Shown: positions 60,019 through 64,000 of the stretch, piece by piece
How positions within the stretch are numbered: the stretch's first letter is position 1
How the letters are laid out: every line of letters starts with the position of its first letter
Origin: Episyrphus balteatus
Taxonomy: Eukaryota > Arthropoda > Insecta > Diptera > Syrphidae
DNA: 64,000 bases
Assembly: GCF_945859705.1 (NCBI RefSeq)
Contig: NC_079134.1
Span: 165,451,718 to 165,515,717 of the forward strand
Reading direction: 5' to 3'
Notes under the pieces: generated by a model
What the model saw: only the letters and a program-made list of their open reading frames with translations
The model's database searches: none
What the model was told of the DNA's origin: nothing
Position numbers and translations under genes: made by a program

Positions 60019-60615
60019 ATGCCCCACATTAGGCATCTGGAAATGCCCCACGTGGGGCATTTGGAAATGACCCACGTGGGGCATCTGGAAATGACCCACG
60101 TGGGGCATTTGGAAATGACCCACGTGGGGCATTTGGAAATGACCCACGTGGGGCATTTGGAATGCCCCACGTGGGGCATCTGGAAATGACCCACGTGGGG
60201 CATTTGGAAATGGCCCAAGTGGGGCATTTGGAAATGGCCTAAGTGGGGCATTTGGAAATGACCCACGTGGGGCATCTGGAAATGCCCCACGTGGGGCATC
60301 TGGAAATGCCCCACGTGGGGCATTTGGAAATGACCCACGTGGGGCATTTGGAAATGACCCACGTGGGGCATTTGGAAATGACCCACGTGGGGCATTTGGA
60401 AATGACCCACGTGGGGCATTTGGAAATGACCCACGTGGGGCATTTGGAAATGACCCACGTGGGGCATTTGGAAATGACCCACGTGGGGCATTTGGAAATG
60501 ACCCACGTGGGGCATTTGGAATGCCCCACGTGGGGCATCTGGAAATGACAAACGTGGGGCATTTGGAAATGACCCACGTGGGGCATTTGGAAATGACCCA
60601 CTTGGGCCATTTCCA
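60019..60615. repeat. 24-bp minisatellite carrying CACGTG palindromes, about 25 units
   Basis: The unit reads GGAAATGACCCACGTGGGGC followed by ATTT. About 25 units are present, of which 20 keep an intact CACGTG inside a longer CCCACGTGGG palindrome. Others read CACATT, CAAGTG, AACGTG or CACTTG. A few units have one base fewer (GGAATGCCCC). Because the period is divisible by three, long repeated frames (GHLEMTHV on plus, GHFQMPHV on minus) arise without being genes. Confidence 0.95.
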
Positions 60616-60619
60616 AATG

Positions 60620-63600
60620 AATATTTACCTTTTGTCCTTGATTCTTTATTGCAGGGTAAACAACCGAAGGACAGAAATATAGCTAAAATTATAAAAATTT
60701 GCCCCCGAATTTAGAAAACTTGGAAAAAACTTTGACTTTTTTGCAGTACTTGAACGACATTTTGATCATTTTTCAAGCATATCGGTATTAGATGTTTACC
60801 GTTTTTAGTCATCTTAAATAATTTTAAGACCCAATAACCTTTATATTTGAAAATTCCAAAATTACAAGCAGTTTTCATTTGTTTACTTCTACTTTAACAG
60901 GAACTTGTTTCTAAGAAAGGCTTTACAAAACATCTTGAAACCTCTGTAATATCTTTTATGATGTGCTTTTCTTCTATCTCATTGCTTGCAATCTCACACT
61001 TGATACTAAACTTATCAATATTCAATCGAAAATCTATGTTATACACATCTCAAGAAATTCCATTGTCCTATAACTATCAAAATGTCGTCGTATCTATTTC
61101 AAATACACACTCGCATGCCAATGATATAACCATCAAACCGGTTAAAAGCTATATGTTCAATATCCATCAGTGCGTTTCATTTAATTGGTGTGAGAAAAAC
61201 GGCTTCCTGCCACAATGTGCCGCATGGGTCATTAATTTGCCCATATAAAATGTTGTCGTTTTTTTTTTTTTTTGATACAACCACCAACAAAACATTCAAC
61301 ATATAGTCACATCAAACACATTTAACCAAACAACAAGGCAAACAGTGAATTTCCCTTATATAATAATTGCACTACCGGCATTCGAATGAAAATGATAGAA
61401 AAACTAAAAAAAAAACTTACAACTTACAAACAAAATCACACCATCATTGTCAAATGTAATCCAATTTAAGTTTGCAAGCTACTTCAACACACGAGTTTGC
61501 TGTATCTAATGATATCAGTCGGTCGGGGCAATGTGAAGCCTCGAACTTAAGAAGATCACACTCCTTGCAACATGTAGCAAGTTTTTTGTACTGGAATCTA
61601 ATTTCGTGTGCATGAAAACTCAATCAAAAGATAATTAACTGCAACAGCACCTCGTTGCAAATATGTTGATTGTGAACCAGCCAACAACAACAACAATCTT
61701 GACTTCAATATTAAGCGCCCCCTGACTTTGAGGGGGCAGGCAATTATTGTGCAACTCAACCATATTCATACTCTAGTTCATGGATTTTTGAAAACTTCAC
61801 ATATTTGGGCTGACTTTAATAAATCGGTAGCGGCGGGAAAAAATCCCTTTAACCATTGAGGAAATGCAGACTAGCGAGCGGCGGCGGACTTAAATTAATG
61901 ATGAAAGTTGCACGATAAGCCATCTCCTCCGCATCGCTGAGCGCAGCACTGGAATGTCAATAGGGCATTTGCGAAAAAGTCACTTCCCACTTTGGTAAAG
62001 TCGTGAAAGACTGAGACGACGTCAACAAAAGACGCAATGTCTACTATCTATGGTGTGGCCAAAAAAAAAGATTTGCAAACAAACAAGCTCCTAGCGCGAA
62101 TAAGGAAATGAAAATAAAAGAACCTGAATCACAAGATATGGTGTCGAAGTTGCCAGCAACTATCTGTGAAGATGCTACATTATACTTTGTAAATTGTAAA
62201 TTTTTTGAAGACTTGGATCAGACGTGGTTAGGTTAGGTCTCCCTCGCTCACTTCTTTATTTCTTGCCACCGCCATTTAATTCGTTTCGTTTTGCCAGATC
62301 AAGTATAATGCATGTTACGCAAGACCAAGTCACATCATCTCTTCCTCTAATTTAACTGGAAAAACTAACTCTTGCGTTTTTTTGTAAGTAAGTCGTTGTG
62401 GTAGTTTATTTTGCGGAAGGATAACAGACCAAGGCTCTGAAGGTGAGCCAATGGACAGCTACAGCGCACAAGAAGTTGCTAAGTGGAAAACCTTATTGTG
62501 CGATTTGAGTAGGCCGCAAAAAAACATGACCATATCAATTTTGGATGATTACTGACTACGAAATAATTTGGGCTTTGATGTTGGTTTGATAGGAAGCTTT
62601 AATGCGAATTTAGGTGGAATACACTGAAAGAAATATTTAGATCTTGAACTTACGATCTTTTTTTGTCGGTCTTGGACAACTTTTTTTGTCGGCAAAAATT
62701 GTTTTCATTTAAAAAAAGGTCCTTCCATGTTTTTGACTGAAAAAGTTTAATTTTTTTGAGGAAAATGGACACCCTAATTAATTTCTGTGTCCTTCTTAAT
62801 TATGTATCGCATTTTTTTTTAATTTTTACGTTTTCAATAAACAATAAAAAAATTTCCAAATCCTAACAATAACATCCTATACACCCACCCAATTTCTCCA
62901 TAAAAAAAACTGCAATTGAAAGTAAAGTTTATCTCTTACGTGACAAATTCGTTATTCATGGGATAATGAAATGGATTCGTTCCAGTTTCTTCTCACGACA
63001 AAAATTCCGTGTCCAAATCTTGCACATACATTTTTAAGTTATGTAAGGTATTTAACATTTTTTTGATATTTAACATTCCAGGTTAAAAAGTATCATTCAA
63101 TTGTGTCGTTCAAATTGATTGGATATTTAGTGCGCTTCTGCAACAGCAATAAAATAATTACCTACTTAAAAATCAATTTGGATTCAATCTTTTTCTTGTG
63201 TTTATTTTTTTTTTTGCAGTTGCAAATATTGTCAAAGTTTAGTATGCTTAGCTTATACCATCTTACTTACCATGCTTCGCTTCTTTTATCACTTAATTTT
63301 ACAAAAAACTAGATCAATGTATTATAGTATGTGGAATTTGGGTCTTCAACTTTGAATCTTCATGCGAGGACATTACCTACATCTTTATACAAGATAAACA
63401 ATCTTGTGTTTTGTGTTTTGCTTATGTGACTTATAAAGGCGATAAGTTTACGGAACATTAACTTTGCTCTTAAAAATGTGAGTGTAAAGATTGCAATTAT
63501 GGAAGAAAATGAAAACTGATAATTTTAAGGTTATTTATGTGCAATAATGAAAAACAAAATGATAATCTCACAAACTTAATTAATCTTGAAAATTATTATA

Positions 63601-64000
63601 GAAGTAGGCCAACTTATAAGATTTTTAATAAAAATATTTTTAATGTTCGTGTAATGGATAATTGAAATTTCATGAAATAGTTGTGAGTTGTGACCCAGTT
63701 ATGTGCTTATTTTAATTTATATCATTTGTATCATCATCTCAAGAATATTACCTATCAAGAAAATAAAATCAGACCTGAAAAAAGTATAATTAGAGAATTA
63801 ATTTTTAAAATTATATTTTTGTATGTTTCTTTTAATTACATAAGATGCAAAAAAAAATCAGATTACATTGGTAACTACATATCGTCGGCGTAAAGCAAAA
63901 TTGTTCTAAATCCACTTTTTACCGAAAATGAGTTAATGATGCAGTTTTACTTATTTGAGGGTGGTCTTTCTGAATTTAAAAACCGTTTTTGTCAAAAAAA
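60620..64000. other. Gene-free terminal stretch
   Basis: No gene supportable. At about 61500-62480 the composition is more balanced and includes GC-rich pieces (GCGAGCGGCGGCGGAC near 61875), so unrecognised regulatory DNA or exons are possible. A TTAGGTTAGG pair is at about 62229-62238. Confidence 0.4.
61717..61737. repeat. Perfect 7-bp GC-rich stem-loop
   Basis: GCCCCCT, a 7-nt loop GACTTTG, then AGGGGGC. Unusual in such AT-rich surroundings. Role unknown. Confidence 0.6.

Noticed and set aside
60009..60616. Repeated frames GHLEMTHV (plus) and GHFQMPHV (minus)
   Set aside because: They follow from a 24-bp minisatellite with a period divisible by three. They are open on both strands and have no gene context.
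1..64000. CRISPR arrays, bacterial operons or phage-type systems
   Set aside because: Introns, polyadenylation signals, TATA/initiator promoters and insect transposon relics show eukaryotic nuclear DNA. The tandem arrays have no spacer-repeat pattern.

Overview
The window is nuclear DNA of an insect, most probably a higher fly (Diptera). It is very AT-rich, full of A/T homopolymers, and gene-poor. The few genes have short introns with GTAAGT donors (66-82 bp in two of them). The gene near 46 kb has a TATA box plus a TCAGTC initiator of the arthropod type. All three encode small-exon secreted proteins of the kind found in cuticle or other extracellular matrix. Transposon relics (piggyBac-like, LINE, several TA-flanked inverted-repeat elements) fill much of the rest. 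I cannot name the species.

Three protein genes can be reconstructed. (1) 9668-12065, plus strand: a 771-residue secreted glycine/histidine/tyrosine-rich structural protein, with the signal peptide split by an 82-bp intron. (2) 16250-16704, minus strand: a three-exon gene for a small secreted lysine/histidine-rich Val-Pro repeat protein. (3) 46354-50548, plus strand: a three-exon gene for another secreted Val-Pro/His-rich protein. Genes 2 and 3 share exon layout almost exactly (28 codons before a split codon, phase-0 then phase-2 introns, a 226-nt last exon, 103 residues), so they look like diverged paralogues. Together the three suggest a cuticle or matrix gene neighbourhood.

The remainder is mostly repeats. 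They include two large fold-back palindromes (19535-20466 and 29489-30517) and a piggyBac-like deletion derivative flanked by TTAA (22720-23898). A TA-flanked element carries eight copies of a 13-bp motif in both orientations (24749-25679). There is a LINE 3' fragment (about 31137-31510), an orphan coding remnant on the minus strand (31795-32183), and several MITEs. One MITE pair near 56-57.5 kb lies in inverted orientation and carries an internal tRNA-like Pol III promoter. Two striking tandem arrays are present: 132 units of GGTAAA with no indel (44215-45006), and about 25 units of a 24-bp repeat centred on CACGTG (60019-60615).

The long stretches between these are AT-rich with no coding region I can support. 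All coordinates were read by eye. Exon boundaries rest on splice consensus and reading-frame continuity, not on transcripts.
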